DNA of 64,000 nt from Capnocytophaga stomatis. Its GTDB lineage: Bacteria; Bacteroidota; Bacteroidia; Flavobacteriales; Flavobacteriaceae. Positions 40,325 to 49,516 of this stretch are shown piece by piece. Where the stretch lies: the NCBI RefSeq assembly GCF_002302635.1, contig NZ_CP022387.1, forward strand, positions 1,984,001 to 2,048,000, given 5' to 3'. The notes below the pieces were generated by a model. That model was not told the origin of the DNA, did no database searches, and saw nothing but the letters and a program-made list of their open reading frames with translations. How positions within the stretch are numbered: position 1 is the first letter of the stretch; each line of letters begins with the position of its first letter. Both the position numbers and the translations under genes were made by a program.

Positions 40325-40924
40325 TTATCGCAAACTTTTGTTGATATCATCAATGTATTGCAGAAGTTCTTCCTTTCCTGTTTTATTTTCCGAGGAAGTA
40401 ACGAAATGCGGAGGGAATTCTTCCCAAGTTTCGAGCAGAATACTTTTGTAGGCTTCAACATTCCGTTCGATGGCGTTGGGTTTCAGCTTGTCGGCTTTGG
40501 TAAAAATAATCCCAAACGGAATAGCATTTTCGCCCAGCCATTGCATAAATTCCAAATCAATTTTTTGAGGTTCGTGGCGAATGTCCACCAAAACAAAAGC
40601 ACAAACTAATTGTTGGCGTTTCTCAAAATATTGAGTGATAAACTTTTGGAATGTTTTTTTGGTTGTTTTTGACACACGGGCATATCCGTACCCGGGCAAG
40701 TCCACCAAAAACCAATTGTTATTTATTTTAAAATGATTGATGAGTTGTGTTTTTCCTGGTCTTCCCGAAGTTTTCGCTAAATTTTTATTGTTGGTAAGCA
40801 TATTAATGAGCGAAGATTTCCCAACGTTTGACCGCCCAATGAAAGCATATTCGGGAATCGGTTCAGAGGGGCATTTACTTACGTCAGAGTTACTTACAAT
40901 AAATTCAGCTTTGGTAATAATCAT
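40325..40924 (-). CDS. engB: Ribosome biogenesis GTPase EngB (YsxC/YihA)
   Basis: A 199-residue small GTPase needed for 50S assembly. The motifs are G1 GRSNVGKS at residues 30-37, G3 in VDLPGYGYA, and G4 TKAD near 142-145. Length and motif order match the family. The following gene is DUF3667, 9 bases away. A terminator lies upstream, so it forms a separate unit from the alpha/beta hydrolase. Confidence 0.95.
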   Translation of the reverse strand: MIITKAEFIVSNSDVSKCPSEPIPEYAFIGRSNVGKSSLINMLTNNKNLAKTSGRPGKTQLINHFKINNNWFLVDLPGYGYARVSKTTKKTFQKFITQYFEKRQQLVCAFVLVDIRHEPQKIDLEFMQWLGENAIPFGIIFTKADKLKPNAIERNVEAYKSILLETWEEFPPHFVTSSENKTGKEELLQYIDDINKSLR

Positions 40925-40957
40925 TCTTTTTAAAAGTTTTATGCTTTTTAAAAACGA

Positions 40958-40983
40958 AAAATCACTAAACGTGTAGTGACTTT
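40958..40983 (-). terminator. Terminator of the alpha/beta hydrolase gene
   Basis: Minus strand: TCACTA and TAGTGA form a 6-base stem, extended by A-U and G-U pairs, with a 6-base loop and followed by TTTTTCG. It lies 9 bases after the hydrolase stop. Confidence 0.7.
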
Positions 40984-40991
40984 TCTTTCTG

Positions 40992-41759
40992 TTATAGATT
41001 TCGTTTAAGTAGCCAATTGTTTAGCAGTTCGTTAAACTCATCGGGATGTTCCATCATTGGTGCGTGACCGCATTTATCAATCCAAAATAGTTCAGAATCA
41101 GGAAGTAATTCGTGAAATTCCTCCGCTACTTTTGGTGGTGTAACGCTGTCATTTTTCCCCCAAATCAGGCAAGTAGGAGTGTGCATTTTGGGCAAATCCT
41201 TAGCCATATTGTGGCGAATAGCACTTTTGGCAAGAGCCAACGTTTTTATTAATTTTCCTCGGTCATTTACATTTTGAAAAACATCATCAACGATTTCTTT
41301 TGTGGCAACCGCAGGGTCATAGAAAACCTCTTCGCATTTCTTTTTGATAAAATCGTAATCACCCCGACGCGGATAGCCATCCCCCATAGCACTTTCGTAA
41401 AGCCCTGAACTTCCCGTTAAAATGAGTGCTTTAACGTTCTGCGGATGCATTTTTGTATAAAGAAGCCCCACGTGCCCTCCCAGTGAATTTCCTAAGAGGA
41501 TAACGTTCTCAAATTTTTTATGTTTGATGAATTTTCGTAAGAATTTTGCTAAGGTTTTGACAGATGTAGTCAATAAAGGCATTGAAAACAAAGGCAATTC
41601 AGGAATAACTACCTTGTAATTTGTCTTTGAAAAAAATGAAAGGACTCCTTCAAAATTACTCAACCCTCCCATAAGTCCGTGCAGAATGATAATTGGAGTT
41701 CCTTCTCCTTCTTCTATGTATGAAAATTTACCCTCTTTTTTTACTTCTGTTGTCATCAA
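40992..41759 (-). CDS. Alpha/beta-fold hydrolase
   Basis: The 255-residue protein has the oxyanion-hole region [14 protein letters not shown] near residues 24-37 and the nucleophile elbow GNSLGGHVG with the catalytic Ser. The acid (WGKNDSVTP) and the late His ([15 protein letters not shown]) are present, so the triad is complete. The family covers esterases, lipases and C-C hydrolases; the substrate cannot be predicted. Single gene with promoter and terminator. Confidence 0.88.
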   Translation of the reverse strand: MMTTEVKKEGKFSYIEEGEGTPIIILHGLMGGLSNFEGVLSFFSKTNYKVVIPELPLFSMPLLTTSVKTLAKFLRKFIKHKKFENVILLGNSLGGHVGLLYTKMHPQNVKALILTGSSGLYESAMGDGYPRRGDYDFIKKKCEEVFYDPAVATKEIVDDVFQNVNDRGKLIKTLALAKSAIRHNMAKDLPKMHTPTCLIWGKNDSVTPPKVAEEFHELLPDSELFWIDKCGHAPMMEHPDEFNELLNNWLLKRNL

Positions 41760-41781
41760 TTTTGGCTGAAAAATCCGTAAG

Positions 41782-41789
41782 CAAATATA
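41782..41789 (-). promoter_or_regulatory. Promoter -7 element for the alpha/beta hydrolase gene
   Basis: The minus strand reads TATATTTG, an exact match to TAnnTTTG, 23 bases before the start codon. Confidence 0.5.
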
Positions 41790-41890
41790 CTACTTATATT
41801 GGAATAACATAAGAAAATCATATATTTTTTCTCAAAAAGTGTTATTTTTTTCCGAAAAGAAAGAGGTTGTTGTGTGTAATATTCAGATTT

Positions 41891-42934
41891 TCAGTTTTTT
41901 ATTTTTGAATTTATAAGCAAACCTACAACCAAATTATAACTTTCAATACCTTGTTGTTGTTTGTTAGCTTTCAGAAAAGCATCGTAACTTGCTTTGAAAA
42001 TCGGTTCGGCTTTGTTTTCATATTGCTGCCAAAAACGGCGGGTTTCTGCATAATTTTCAAAAATTCCGTAACGGATTTTTCCCTTAACTTCTTCGTATTT
42101 TTCAGGAGCGAATTTATAAACTTCGTTAAGCAGATAACGCAAAGCAAAAATGGAAGCACAGTACTTAAAATGTGGATTATCGCTATTTTTTGCAGCCAAA
42201 TAGCCAATGTAATTAGCTTCTTCTTCAGCGGCGTATCCCATTTGGTGAGCGATTTCGTGGCAGGCTGTGACGGCGGTGGAGTAACCAATTATTTTTCCGT
42301 TTACCTGAGCCTCATTGGTGAAAGGATTGATGTAACCGCTGTACCCCATATAGGTCAAAAACAAACTGTAAATTGACGGTTTTACACTTCTAAACGAGGA
42401 AAAATCAGTCAAGTTTTCAATTTCCAGAGGGAAACTTTCAGAAGCGATTTTGTAAATCTCGCGATGTGGCATTTGAAAATCAACTTTTACACTGTCATTT
42501 TCTGCTAATTGTTTATGGAAATGATTTGCTTCTGAAATATATATATCAGTAGCCAGTAAAAGTTCTTCTTTTGTGTATTTTGTATTGATTTTTAATGATT
42601 CCGATAGCGGAATGCGAAAATAATTGAACCCCCAGAGAGAAAAAAAACAAAAAAAGATTGCAAAAATGAAAGAAAAAGCTTTATCAGCGAACCAAATGGG
42701 CTTTTCCCATATTTTTTTTATATTTTTTATGATGAAATATACAATAAAACTGCCTAAAATGGTGTAAAAAACATCTCCGAATGAAAAAGGAATCCATCCG
42801 AAAGCAAAATGAAGTGTTTTTGCGATGTAAGGATATATATTTCTGCTGTAAAAAGTTTCTGTTATTTGAGGTGAATTTCGCAGTAATATCCAAATTCCGA
42901 TAAAAAAGATGTAAAAAATATATTTGCGTTTCAT
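41891..42934 (-). CDS. DUF3810 zinc-peptidase-like membrane protein
   Basis: The 347-residue protein has three predicted membrane helices in the first 105 residues and a soluble part with HEIAH at about 226-230 in ACHEIAHQMGYAAEEEAN. HExxH with a following Glu-rich helix is a metallopeptidase signature, and the family is DUF3810. I chose the start at 42934 (MKRKYIFYIFF) because a promoter lies between it and the longer in-frame ATG at 42964. Function unknown. It diverges from pepD. Confidence 0.85.
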   Translation of the reverse strand: MKRKYIFYIFFIGIWILLRNSPQITETFYSRNIYPYIAKTLHFAFGWIPFSFGDVFYTILGSFIVYFIIKNIKKIWEKPIWFADKAFSFIFAIFFCFFSLWGFNYFRIPLSESLKINTKYTKEELLLATDIYISEANHFHKQLAENDSVKVDFQMPHREIYKIASESFPLEIENLTDFSSFRSVKPSIYSLFLTYMGYSGYINPFTNEAQVNGKIIGYSTAVTACHEIAHQMGYAAEEEANYIGYLAAKNSDNPHFKYCASIFALRYLLNEVYKFAPEKYEEVKGKIRYGIFENYAETRRFWQQYENKAEPIFKASYDAFLKANKQQQGIESYNLVVGLLINSKIKN

Positions 42935-42961
42935 TCCGCCGAAATAATTTTGAATTGAGGG

Positions 42962-42969
42962 CAAAAATA
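42962..42969 (-). promoter_or_regulatory. Promoter -7 element for the DUF3810 gene
   Basis: The minus strand reads TATTTTTG, fitting TAnnTTTG, 27 bases before the start at 42934. It would place the transcript start inside the longer reading frame, which supports the shorter protein. Confidence 0.45.
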
Positions 42970-42983
42970 ATAAATTTTATCAT

Positions 42984-42991
42984 TAACTTTG
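42984..42991 (+). promoter_or_regulatory. Promoter -7 element for pepD
   Basis: TAACTTTG fits TAnnTTTG and lies 53 bases before the pepD start. The divergent DUF3810 element is 14 bases away, so both transcripts begin in the same small region. Confidence 0.5.
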
Positions 42992-43044
42992 AGCCTTCAA
43001 CTTATAACTTGAGTTCGCGAAACTCGTTTTTAATTTTATCAAAT

Positions 43045-44502
43045 ATGAATACAGACATAAAAAAACTACAACCCCAAGCACTTTGGGAGAATTTTGCAGA
43101 TTTGAATGCTGTGCCTCGTCCGTCAAAAAAGGAAGAAAAGGTAATTGCTTTTATGATGGATTTCGGGAAGAAATTAGGTTTGGAAACTTCAAAAGATGAA
43201 GTAGGGAACGTAATTATCCGAAAACCAGCAACAAGCGGAATGGAGAACCGAAAAACGGTAGTGCTTCAATCGCATTTGGATATGGTTCATCAAAAAAATA
43301 ACGACACCGTTTTTGATTTCGACACGGAAGGCATTAAAATGAAAATCGAAGGCGATTGGGTAAAAGCAGAAGGAACCACACTCGGAGCCGATAACGGAAT
43401 TGGAGTAGCCGCAATAATGGCAATTCTGCAAAGTACCGATATTGCTCATCCTGCCATTGAAGCACTCTTTACCATCGATGAAGAAACGGGAATGACCGGA
43501 GCAATGGGGCTTAAAGGCGGACTGCTCAAAGGGGATATTCTTCTGAATTTGGACACTGAAGAAGATGACGAAATAGACATAGGATGTGCTGGTGGCGTGG
43601 ATGTTACCGCTTTCCGTGAGTATGACGAAGAAGAAACTCCGCAAGATGTTGTCGCGTACAAAATCGCTGTAAAAGGATTGCAAGGTGGACATAGCGGAAT
43701 GGATATTCACAAAGGTTTTGGCAATGTCAATAAAATAATGAACCGCCTGCTTTTTGACGGATTTGAAAACTTTGGTCTGCGAATTGCTGAGGTAAACGGA
43801 GGCGGGCTTCGTAATGCCATTCCTCGTGAAAGTGTTGCTATTGTGGTAGTTGATAAAGTTCAGAATGAGGCGTTTCAGTTTGAATTTAAGCAACTTGCCG
43901 AAGTAATTAAACACGAATTACAAGTAACAGAACCTAATTTTTCCATTACTTTGGAAGATGTAAATCTGCCTGAAAGTGTAATGGAATTGGGCGTTCAGGA
44001 AGGAGTTTTACGTTCGATTTACACAGCTCACAACGGAGTTTATGCAATGAGCAAAAGTATTTCGGATTTGGTAGAAACCAGCAATAACATCGCTCGTGTG
44101 GTTATCAAAAATGGAGAAATTAAAATTCTTTGCTTGACGCGTTCTTCAGTGGAATCAGCGAAGTTTGATTTGGCAAATGCACTACGTTCAGCCTTTGAAC
44201 TTTCCGGATTTGAGGTAGAATTCACAGGAAGTTATCCTGGTTGGGAGCCTAATGTTAATGCTTCTATTTTGAAGGTATTGAAAGAACAATATGAGAAATT
44301 ATTCGGGGAAAAACCAAATGTTGTTGCTTGTCACGCAGGACTGGAATGCGGTATTTTAGGACAGAATTACCCCAATATGGAAATGATTAGCTTCGGACCT
44401 ACCATCAAAGGGGCACATTCTCCCGATGAAAAAGTGAATATCAAATCTGTTCAAAAATTCTGGAAATATTTGCTTGAAATTTTGAAAAATACTCCAAGTT
44501 AA
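43045..44502 (+). CDS. pepD: Aminoacyl-histidine dipeptidase PepD (M20 family)
   Basis: A 485-residue M20 metallopeptidase, the same length as E. coli PepD, that hydrolyses Xaa-His dipeptides. Metal-binding and catalytic segments are visible: LQSHLDMVHQKN (His and Asp), TTLGADNGIGVA, FTIDEETGMTGA (catalytic Glu pair) and CHAGLECGI. I chose MNTDIKKLQPQAL as the start (43045); a longer frame from 42955 would include the promoter region. Single gene with a strong terminator. Confidence 0.93.
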   Translation: MNTDIKKLQPQALWENFADLNAVPRPSKKEEKVIAFMMDFGKKLGLETSKDEVGNVIIRKPATSGMENRKTVVLQSHLDMVHQKNNDTVFDFDTEGIKMKIEGDWVKAEGTTLGADNGIGVAAIMAILQSTDIAHPAIEALFTIDEETGMTGAMGLKGGLLKGDILLNLDTEEDDEIDIGCAGGVDVTAFREYDEEETPQDVVAYKIAVKGLQGGHSGMDIHKGFGNVNKIMNRLLFDGFENFGLRIAEVNGGGLRNAIPRESVAIVVVDKVQNEAFQFEFKQLAEVIKHELQVTEPNFSITLEDVNLPESVMELGVQEGVLRSIYTAHNGVYAMSKSISDLVETSNNIARVVIKNGEIKILCLTRSSVESAKFDLANALRSAFELSGFEVEFTGSYPGWEPNVNASILKVLKEQYEKLFGEKPNVVACHAGLECGILGQNYPNMEMISFGPTIKGAHSPDEKVNIKSVQKFWKYLLEILKNTPS

Positions 44503-44525
44503 ATTCAGAAGAAAATATGATTTAA

Positions 44526-44560
44526 AAAGGAACTATTTTCAATTAAGAAATAGTTCCTTT
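44526..44560. terminator. Bidirectional terminator between pepD and the cytochrome gene
   Basis: A perfect 13-base inverted repeat (AAAGGAACTATTT at 44526-44538, complement at 44548-44560) with a 9-base loop, A-rich to the left. It serves both converging genes. Confidence 0.88.
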
Positions 44561-44564
44561 TATG

Positions 44565-46610
44565 TTAATTGTTGTTTTTAATTAGTTGAATCACTGATTG
44601 ATAGTTTCTTTGAATATTTTCATTATTCATTCCCAATTGCATCGCTTTTTCAAAATATTTTTTCGCTTGGTTATAATCTTTTTCTTCACTGCTTAACAAA
44701 GCCATAAAGTAATAAATTTGAGGGTTTTTCGGGGCATAATTTTGGGCTTCGTTAAGTATTTGCCACGCTTTGTCGTTTTGTGCTTTTCTGTTATAAAGTG
44801 TTGCTAAGTTCAAGCGAACGTGATTCAGAGTTTTATCTTTTTTGATAGCTCTTTCGTAGAATAAAATTGCTTTGTCTGTGTCTCCTAAGTTCGTGAAATA
44901 ATCACCAGCTGTGGCACTTCCTACCGGAAAATCAGCTTGTGAAAGTACAAAAATTTCATATTCTTTTCGGGCTGATTCAAAGGAAGATAGTAATTTTGAT
45001 TGTTCTAATCCCTTTTGTGACAGAAACACGTAGGCTGTGGCTATTCGTACAGCTTTTACTTTATCGGTTAATAGCGGAATTAACTCGTTTTCATACAAAT
45101 GTATCGGGAAATTTCCTAAAGCTATAACCGCTCGGTAACGAGTAAGAGCATCTTGGCTTTTCAATTCTTTTTTTACCAGCTGAAGACTTTCTTCCGTGTA
45201 TATTCCTCCTAAATAGTGCATAGCAGTTGCTCGAATGATATTAGGAGTGGTCTCGTTTGTGAGCAATTCATTCAATCGCTCTAAACTTTCTTCGTTTTGT
45301 TGGCTTCCGATAATCAAATTTTCTGCAAAATGTGGTCTTCGTTCTTTTCCATACCATTTTTCTACTGCTTGGCTCGCCCATTTTGCGGATTTGTCGTTAT
45401 GGCAAGTATTGCAGGCGTTTGGAACTCCATATTTGTCCGACAAATCAGGACGAGGAACAGCAAAATTATGGTCGTGACGAATGTCGTTTCCCATATAGGT
45501 GCGTGTTGGCATATGACACGATTTACAGTCAGAAGCCTCTGTATTTTCCTTATGAAAAGTGTGTGCACTTGTGGCATAATTTGGGGTATGGCATTGTAAA
45601 CACAACTGATTTCCTTGCATTTTTAGTTTTCCTGAATGTGGCAAATGGCAGTTAGTACACTTGATTGAAGCGTGATACATTTTGCTTTGAAGGAAAGAAC
45701 CATATTTGTAAACCTCATCAAGGGCTTGCCCGTCTGCAAAATAGATGTTTGTCATCGGAATTTCAGGAATGTAATTGTCCATAATTTCGTTGGAAGGAGT
45801 GTGATGTTGTGTGACTTCACCTCTTCGGGAATGGCAAGGCATACAAGTATTTAGTTCTGTCTGTTGCGATGTATTTTTTCCTAAATCAATGAACAAATTT
45901 TTGGAAATTCCGGCTTGATAGTCTGAGCTTCGCATAAACTCATTGTGTTTTTTTCCGGGTCCGTGGCAACTCTCACATCCCACGGTCAGTTCATCGTAAG
46001 TGGTTTTGTAGGTGTCTTCCAGCGGATTGTAATTCTTTTGCAGATTTGTACTATGACAAGCAGAACACATTAAGTTCCAGTTTTGACCAGCATTTGTCCA
46101 GTGAAGGTAATCATCGGGCGGAATTTTTTCTCCAGCATATTGATGAAACCACTTGTTTTCTCTGCTGTCCCAACTTTGCCGAAATACTTGCATTTTTCCG
46201 CCTTCAAAAGGGGTTAAATATTGTTGTAATGGGTAGTGCCCAAAAGTGAAAAGAATTTCAAAATCACGATATTCTCCGTTTTCGTCTTCTGTATTTATAT
46301 AGAATTTTCCATCTTTTTTAAAGAATCGGGAGGTAATTCCGTCGGCAGTGTATGTAACATTATTGAAGTCACCCAAAACGGTTTGGTCGTTGGCGTGCTG
46401 CATCGCTTTGAAATGGTCAGATAATTCCCATTCTGCGTATTCTTGTTCGTGGCATTCTTTACAAGAATGCGAGCCTACGTAACCTTGTTCGTATTCTTGG
46501 TGATTATCTTCGATTTTGGTGTAATTGTCTGTTTTGGGGAAGAATATAAAAACCAAAATTACTAATATTATGGCTGCCAATATGAAAATAAACAGATATT
46601 TTTTCGTCAT
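44565..46610 (-). CDS. Octaheme c-type cytochrome with C-terminal TPRs
   Basis: The 681-residue protein has an N-terminal membrane anchor (FIFILAAIILVILVFIFF). Eight CxxCH heme sites can be counted: CKECH, CSACH, CESCH, CMPCH, CTNCH, CLQCH, CKSCH and CNTCH. A helical repeat region near residues 440-540 and TPR units (about 560-675, with AILFYERAIKKDKTLNHV) follow. It is predicted to be a membrane-anchored periplasmic electron carrier or reductase. The first half resembles multiheme proteins of the cytochrome c554 type; the substrate is unknown. Single gene with a promoter upstream. Confidence 0.88.
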   Translation of the reverse strand: MTKKYLFIFILAAIILVILVFIFFPKTDNYTKIEDNHQEYEQGYVGSHSCKECHEQEYAEWELSDHFKAMQHANDQTVLGDFNNVTYTADGITSRFFKKDGKFYINTEDENGEYRDFEILFTFGHYPLQQYLTPFEGGKMQVFRQSWDSRENKWFHQYAGEKIPPDDYLHWTNAGQNWNLMCSACHSTNLQKNYNPLEDTYKTTYDELTVGCESCHGPGKKHNEFMRSSDYQAGISKNLFIDLGKNTSQQTELNTCMPCHSRRGEVTQHHTPSNEIMDNYIPEIPMTNIYFADGQALDEVYKYGSFLQSKMYHASIKCTNCHLPHSGKLKMQGNQLCLQCHTPNYATSAHTFHKENTEASDCKSCHMPTRTYMGNDIRHDHNFAVPRPDLSDKYGVPNACNTCHNDKSAKWASQAVEKWYGKERRPHFAENLIIGSQQNEESLERLNELLTNETTPNIIRATAMHYLGGIYTEESLQLVKKELKSQDALTRYRAVIALGNFPIHLYENELIPLLTDKVKAVRIATAYVFLSQKGLEQSKLLSSFESARKEYEIFVLSQADFPVGSATAGDYFTNLGDTDKAILFYERAIKKDKTLNHVRLNLATLYNRKAQNDKAWQILNEAQNYAPKNPQIYYFMALLSSEEKDYNQAKKYFEKAMQLGMNNENIQRNYQSVIQLIKNNN

Positions 46611-46632
46611 TGTTTTGATTGTAAAATGTGTA

Positions 46633-46640
46633 CAAAAATA
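46633..46640 (-). promoter_or_regulatory. Promoter -7 element for the octaheme cytochrome gene
   Basis: The minus strand reads TATTTTTG, fitting TAnnTTTG, 23 bases before the start codon. Confidence 0.5.
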
Positions 46641-46690
46641 ACGAAAAAAGCATTATTGTTTTCTTAGAAAGAATCTAAAATAGAAAAGCA

Positions 46691-46723
46691 AAAAAGGAAA
46701 GTAAATTATTTACTTTCCCTTTT
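46691..46723. terminator. Terminator of the Ig-like lipoprotein gene
   Basis: GGAAAGTAAA (46696-46705) and TTTACTTTCC (46709-46718) form a perfect 10-base stem with a 3-base loop, flanked by A-rich and T-rich runs. It lies 24 bases after the lipoprotein stop. Confidence 0.8.
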
Positions 46724-46746
46724 GTTGATAATTAAAAATGGAGTTT

Positions 46747-47910
46747 TTATTCAACGATTATGGTTACTTCTTTTTCCACATATTCATTTTCAAGTGTATC
46801 ATAGTAAGTAGCGGTTACTTTTACGGAACCTGATTTGTAGGCATCAAAAATGTGTTCGGCATTATCACGTTCTTTTCCAAAGTAATATCCGTCAGCAGCT
46901 TTCCAACGAACGGTTGCGGTTTCACTCTTTTGTGATTTTTTTGTGATGCCGCTTTCTACTTGCTTGTCATTACTCCAAGTGGTGATGCTTAGTGGAGTTT
47001 TCGACATTTTTTTAACTCTAATTTCGTCATTAACAGCTGTATCAATAGTGATTTTGTTAATTCCTAAAACAGATTTCACTTCAACAGAACTTGACGTTTC
47101 TGAGCCGTCATTTGCCGTAACGGTAATTCGTGCGATACCTCCTTTCAAAGTAGTGATGTTACCTTCACTATCCACGGAAACTACATCAGGATTGCTTGAC
47201 TGCCAAGAAACATTTTTGTTGGTTGCATTTACAGGAGAAATAACATAGTTGAGCTTAAACGTAGTACCCACTGCCAAAGAAAGATTTTCTCTTACATCTA
47301 AATCAATTTGTCTTACCAATTGTACCACATTCACAGTGTGTTGAACACTCACATTGCTTCCGTCTTTACTTTTGATTGTAATTACAGAAGATTTTCCAGG
47401 TTTGTTCATTACAAAAATTTCACCTTTTTTGGCATCGGCGATTTTTACTATATCTTTATTGCTTGATTCCCATACAAGTTCCTTATTTGTCGCATTTTCC
47501 GGATAAATTTTAAAGAAAATTGATGCATTTCCGGCTTGATAATTTCCTGATTCCAATACTTCAATTCGTTCCACTAAAACTTTAGAAATATTGACTGACA
47601 ATTCTTTTGTTTTTCCGGCTGAGCTGATTGAAATGACAGCATCGCCTTCTTGTAATGCTTTAATTGTGAATTTGTTTTTGTTTTGTTGCACTTCTGCTAC
47701 TGAAGGTTGTGACGAAACAATTTTGAAATTTTCGTTATCTCCTCCCATTACGATAATTTCCTGTGAAGTTTGCCCGATTTGAAGTGTTAAATCTTTTTTC
47801 TCTGAAATGGTAATTTCTTGTACTGTTGGTGTAATTTCCACTTCATTTTTTGTACAAGAACCCAAAGTTATTATTCCTGCAACTGCCAAAAGGATAAATG
47901 ATTTCTTCAT
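46747..47910 (-). CDS. Surface lipoprotein with bacterial Ig-like (Big_2) domains
   Basis: The 387-residue protein has a lipoprotein signal peptide ending at C19 (ITLGSCTKNE). Two clear Big_2 repeats share the pattern NATNKELVWESSNKDIV and NATNKNVSWQSSNPDVVSV, with a partial, diverged repeat at the N-terminus and a different domain after about residue 285. Big_2 domains are common in adhesins and surface proteins. The C-terminal domain is unrecognised. It is probably exported to the outer membrane; the ligand is unknown. Single gene. Confidence 0.85.
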   Translation of the reverse strand: MKKSFILLAVAGIITLGSCTKNEVEITPTVQEITISEKKDLTLQIGQTSQEIIVMGGDNENFKIVSSQPSVAEVQQNKNKFTIKALQEGDAVISISSAGKTKELSVNISKVLVERIEVLESGNYQAGNASIFFKIYPENATNKELVWESSNKDIVKIADAKKGEIFVMNKPGKSSVITIKSKDGSNVSVQHTVNVVQLVRQIDLDVRENLSLAVGTTFKLNYVISPVNATNKNVSWQSSNPDVVSVDSEGNITTLKGGIARITVTANDGSETSSSVEVKSVLGINKITIDTAVNDEIRVKKMSKTPLSITTWSNDKQVESGITKKSQKSETATVRWKAADGYYFGKERDNAEHIFDAYKSGSVKVTATYYDTLENEYVEKEVTIIVE

Positions 47911-48007
47911 TTGTTAAAAAAATATAGTTTTAATATTGTTTTCTTTTTTATTTATTTGAAAATATTATTTGATAAGTATTTTCTTGAAATGTTTTTAAAT
48001 TTCGGTG

Positions 48008-48015
48008 CAAAAGTA
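48008..48015 (-). promoter_or_regulatory. Promoter -7 element for the Ig-like lipoprotein gene
   Basis: The minus strand reads TACTTTTG, fitting TAnnTTTG, 98 bases before the start, leaving a fairly long leader. The rest of the 47911-48208 gap is AT-rich with no other feature. Confidence 0.45.
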
Positions 48016-48208
48016 TGGTAAAAAAATACTTTTGTAAAGCATTTTAGAAATCTTTAACGGTGGATTTTTATGAAGAATAAACTTATTTTTCTGATTTACA
48101 GTAAGAAGTGTTTTTTCTCAAATACAAAAAATTATAGTTTTTTGTATTTAAAAATCTTTAATTTTTTAAGAAAAAATTTTAGAATAAGTTTGATTATTGC
48201 GTTATAAA

Positions 48209-48919
48209 TTACATTTTTAAATAGAAATCTTTCGTTATTTCGGTGTAGGTGTCAGTATATACGTTGCGCTCTTTCTCTATAATCAATAGGTCGAAAATGC
48301 AAACTTCACTTTTTCGGTCAAAGGCAATTAAACTACGTTTTACTTCTGAATTGGCATTGCCCTTTACACGAGTGATTTTCTTCGGGAAGAGACCTTTTTC
48401 ACGAGCCAATTGCACAAAATTTTCCTCTTCTGCAAATGGCACAATCACAGAAAAAACGCCTTCATCTGAAAGCAATGAGGCAACGCCTTCCACCAATGTT
48501 CCGAAAGGCAAAGAGTTTTCAAACCGAGCCTTGTTACGTGATTCGCATTCAGTTTGATAATCAGCAGTGTAAAAAGGAGGATTGGAAATAATTAGGTCGT
48601 ACTTTTCATCTTGCATTTCCTCCACAAATTCTTGAAAAGAAGCAAAATAACAAAAAAGCCTGTCTGCCCAAGGGCTATTTTCGAAGTTTTCAGTACATTC
48701 GATGTATGCTTCTTCGTCAATTTCCACAGCGTCAATGGTTTCTGCATTCGTGCGTTGAGCCAACATAAGTGCAAGAACGCCCGTTCCCGCCCCAACGTCC
48801 AATATACTTTCAGGGGAATTGTCAATCGGTGTCCAAGCTCCTAAAAGTACATTATCGGTGCCTATTTTCATCGCACTTTGTGCCTGTGAAACTGAAAATT
48901 GTTTGAATTTGAAGGTCAT
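48209..48919 (-). CDS. trmN6: tRNA1(Val) (adenine(37)-N6)-methyltransferase
   Basis: The 236-residue protein starts with the family sequence KFKQFSVSQAQSAMKIGTDN. Motif I is LDVGAGTGVLAL at about 40-51 and the catalytic NPPFY is near 113-117, followed by ESRNKARFE. It modifies A37 of valine tRNA using S-adenosylmethionine. It follows the rrf2 gene by 16 bases, so they are probably one unit. Confidence in the family is high, but the exact tRNA target is inferred from homology. Confidence 0.9.
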   Translation of the reverse strand: MTFKFKQFSVSQAQSAMKIGTDNVLLGAWTPIDNSPESILDVGAGTGVLALMLAQRTNAETIDAVEIDEEAYIECTENFENSPWADRLFCYFASFQEFVEEMQDEKYDLIISNPPFYTADYQTECESRNKARFENSLPFGTLVEGVASLLSDEGVFSVIVPFAEEENFVQLAREKGLFPKKITRVKGNANSEVKRSLIAFDRKSEVCIFDLLIIEKERNVYTDTYTEITKDFYLKM

Positions 48920-48935
48920 AATAATGAGAGAATGA

Positions 48936-49367
48936 TTACACGAACAGGAAAGCCTCTCCGTTATTTATTTTATTGGCAAAGAAGGCAATACTATTCTCGC
49001 TAAGTTGCTTTCTTAATTCATCTTTAAAAGGCTTAATAGCATAATGTATAGGGCAAGGCTCCTCTTCCGAACAGCCTTTCAAGCTCATAGAACAAGTCAT
49101 AAACCTGTGTAATTCATCAATATGCTCAATAATGCTGATAAGCGGTGCTTCTTTTTCTTCATCTGAAATCCAAAATCCTCCTCCGGGTCCTTTAGTTGAG
49201 TTGATAGCTTTTTTTCTGGCTAAAGTTTGGAGTATCTTCGCCAAAAACGGAGGTGGAATGCTCAGCTTTTCTGCAATTTCTTTCACGCTAATCTTATTGG
49301 ATTCAGACGAGTGAACAGCAAGATACAAAACGGCATTAATTGCGTATTTACTTGAATTGGAAAACAT
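48936..49367 (-). CDS. Rrf2-family transcriptional regulator
   Basis: The 143-residue protein has a winged helix (VKEIAEKLSIPPPFLAKILQ near residues 28-47) and the wing KGPGGGFWI. Three cysteines, C92, C99 and C105, in TCSMSLKGCSEEEPCP match the pattern that binds an Fe-S cluster in IscR, NsrR and RsrR. It probably senses Fe-S status, nitric oxide or redox state; its targets are unknown. It leads trmN6 and has its own promoter. Confidence 0.92.
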   Translation of the reverse strand: MFSNSSKYAINAVLYLAVHSSESNKISVKEIAEKLSIPPPFLAKILQTLARKKAINSTKGPGGGFWISDEEKEAPLISIIEHIDELHRFMTCSMSLKGCSEEEPCPIHYAIKPFKDELRKQLSENSIAFFANKINNGEAFLFV

Positions 49368-49389
49368 AATAATGTAAATAAATTGGGGG

Positions 49390-49397
49390 CAAAGGTA
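49390..49397 (-). promoter_or_regulatory. Promoter -7 element for rrf2-trmN6
   Basis: The minus strand reads TACCTTTG, fitting TAnnTTTG, 23 bases before the rrf2 start. The same octamer precedes sufD. Confidence 0.5.
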
Positions 49398-49469
49398 TGA
49401 AAAATTTTTTTATGCCGAATATTTTTCTCCTTTGAGCTAAAAAGGCAAGGTTATCCCAAATTTTAGAAT

Positions 49470-49477
49470 TATTTTTG
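49470..49477 (+). promoter_or_regulatory. Promoter -7 element for the SNF2 helicase gene
   Basis: TATTTTTG fits TAnnTTTG, 39 bases before the start. No -33 TTG at normal distance was seen. Confidence 0.45.
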
Positions 49478-49516
49478 CCGCCCTTTAATTGAACTTTTGC
49501 CCCGACACGAACCCGT

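Noticed and set aside
42955-43044. An N-terminal extension of PepD by 30 residues.
   Set aside because: The extension has no family similarity and would include the pepD promoter; the length from 43045 is exactly that of known PepD proteins.
45297-45655. Overlapping plus-strand frames of about 70 to 107 codons opposite the octaheme cytochrome.
   Set aside because: They are shadows of a well-supported gene; no promoter or family pattern supports any of them.
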